This document shows, piece after piece, positions 63,073-64,000 of a stretch of DNA of 64,000 nt; positions within the stretch are counted from its first letter, which is position 1, and each line of letters starts with the position of its first letter. Below the pieces are notes generated by a model. The model was given only the letters and a program-made list of their open reading frames with translations. It was not told where the DNA came from and ran no database searches. Origin of the DNA: Symbiodinium natans (taxonomy: Eukaryota > Sar > Dinophyceae > Suessiales > Symbiodiniaceae); the NCBI GenBank assembly GCA_905221605.1, contig CAJNDS010000285.1, positions 1-64,000 on the forward strand, given 5' to 3'. Made by a program: the position numbers and the translations under genes.

Positions 63073-63372
63073 TCAAGCCCAACCCTGCCAGCAGAAGATC
63101 GCAAGCATGTCCCAATATCTGCTCATGCACCCTGGGTCGATGATGGGAATGAGCAGCTCATACGATTTGGAGTCGTCACTCAAACTGTGCACGCACAGCA
63201 CGAAACCCTTAACCTCACACCAAAAGCCGAAGCTTGGGTCAGCGGATAGGCTAGGATTTTCGGAGAGCGCGAAGCGCAGGTGGCCCTCGACAAGTAGCAC
63301 CATGACAAAGTCACGCCTAACCGCGCACACCATCCTCTGCTCGGCTGCGCTGACCGCATCCGCACTTTTCAT
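63073..63372 (-). CDS. Candidate minus-strand frame, function unknown
   Basis: A 99-codon frame from ATG at 63372 reads MKSADAVSAAEQRMVCAVRR, then DFVMVLLVEGHLRFALSENP, FGFWCEVKGFVLCVHSLSDD and YELLIPIIDPGCMSRYWDML. It alternates hydrophobic strands and looks like a globular domain. The plus-strand frame over it (63107-63442) is Ser/Leu-rich and less convincing. Confidence 0.42.
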   Translation of the reverse strand: MKSADAVSAAEQRMVCAVRRDFVMVLLVEGHLRFALSENPSLSADPSFGFWCEVKGFVLCVHSLSDDSKSYELLIPIIDPGCMSRYWDMLAIFCWQGWA

Positions 63373-63582
63373 TCATCCCTCGACAATGCATTGCTTCGCT
63401 GTCCGGCTTTTGTCTAGCTTTCGAAGCCCCAATCTCAAGTAAGCATCAACCGCCTGGGCCCGTGGCACCACTGGTAGCAGCACCAAGCGAGGGAGCATCA
63501 TGAGGATCAGCTGCGCAAGCCTTGCGAGTTATGCAGGGCCGGTCTTGAGCATGAACTGCCCAGGCGTGGCTGATTCAGTGGC

Positions 63583-63963
63583 TTAGAGACAAGTCCAAGC
63601 GCAGCACTCACACCTTCCTCCCGGTGGTTGCATCACAGTCTTGCCCCGCCTTTCAAAGACAAGAAGTACAATAAAGAACAACAGAAGTGAAAGCAGACGT
63701 GACAGCGCCGTTTCACAAACCCATGCCAGTATCATGTTTTCTGTTGGTTCCTTCAGTCTCTCGAAGCTTTGAATCATCAGCAGAAACAGTCTCATCTTCA
63801 TGAGCACCAGCCGCCTCGGCCCGTGGCATCTAGCCGCCCAAGTCATGGCTTTCTGGAGCGCAGACGAACATTCCATATCTGTTGCGTTGGTTTTGGTGGG
63901 GACACAAACGGCCCAGCGCCGCAATATGCCAGGCGTGCAAGCATCATGAGCACATCTACCCAC
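63583..63963 (-). CDS. Candidate minus-strand frame with a transmembrane segment
   Basis: A 126-codon frame reads MKMRLFLLMIQSFERLKEPT then ENMILAWVCETALSRLLSLL followed by LFFIVLLVFERRG, a likely membrane helix with a basic end. The C-terminus is Cys-rich (CECCAWTCL). It may be an upstream exon of the gene at 63073-63372. The sequence near 63808-63835 recurs in diverged form at 63450-63480. Confidence 0.35.
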   Translation of the reverse strand: MGRCAHDACTPGILRRWAVCVPTKTNATDMECSSALQKAMTWAARCHGPRRLVLMKMRLFLLMIQSFERLKEPTENMILAWVCETALSRLLSLLLFFIVLLVFERRGKTVMQPPGGRCECCAWTCL

Positions 63964-64000
63964 TCTCCTGCAAGTGCCCCTTCAACTACGACTTTACCGA

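Noticed and set aside
63454-63500. tRNA-like sequence around GGGCCCGTGGCACC
   Set aside because: No acceptor stem pairing or A/B box pair could be laid out by hand.

Overview
The window reads as nuclear DNA from a dinoflagellate (Symbiodiniaceae or Polarella type). This is inferred from several things seen together: many interstitial CCCTAAA/TTTAGGG arrays, short exons in otherwise gene-poor DNA, repeated phase-compatible GC-AG introns beside GT-AG ones, short terminal-inverted-repeat elements inside introns, and a protein kinase with the HRDVNSHN catalytic loop I associate with dinoflagellate kinases. No spliced-leader relic, rRNA, tRNA or CRISPR array was recognised. No bacterial-style long genes exist, and most long open frames are translations of microsatellites or antisense shadows. 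All gene models below were assembled by eye from exon-like stretches, splice sites and phase, so ends and missing exons are uncertain.

Layout. 0-9 kb: AT-rich simple repeats; an unknown plus-strand multi-exon gene with a telomere-like array in its first visible intron; large GT microsatellites; a minus-strand gene piece at 5.4-6.6 kb; and a plus-strand gene at 7.3-8.9 kb with helical-repeat (OPR/FAST-kinase-like) exons. 9.6-17 kb: little that can be defended as coding, with G-rich, AT and GATA repeats and a degenerate tandem repeat. 17-28.5 kb: scattered plus-strand exons, including a LamG-like exon framed by telomere-like arrays, a KH-domain exon pair, one minus-strand exon block, and a RING-CH (C4HC3) gene at 26.5 kb. 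28.7-44.7 kb: two direct copies of a 7.3-kb segment separated by 1.35 kb. They share identical candidate exons but differ by indels, minisatellite copy number and reading-frame lesions. The spacer carries a long imperfect hairpin.

44.7-62.8 kb looks like a unidirectional plus-strand gene cluster: a Pro/Ala-rich protein gene, a 1.2-kb array built only of CGT and GGT triplets, a BioD/CobQ-like P-loop gene with eight tiny exons, a protein kinase gene with DLG instead of DFG, an unknown gene whose introns hold inverted-repeat elements and telomere-like arrays, and several further unknown genes. The right edge (63.0-64.0 kb) carries minus-strand coding-like frames.

The most interesting signal is a family of about 100-bp inverted-repeat elements (introner-like) at 5.16, 18.28, 55.75, 56.55 and 56.75 kb, with an amplified derivative at 57.3 kb. 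Together with the telomere-like arrays, they lie in or beside introns of the recognisable genes.
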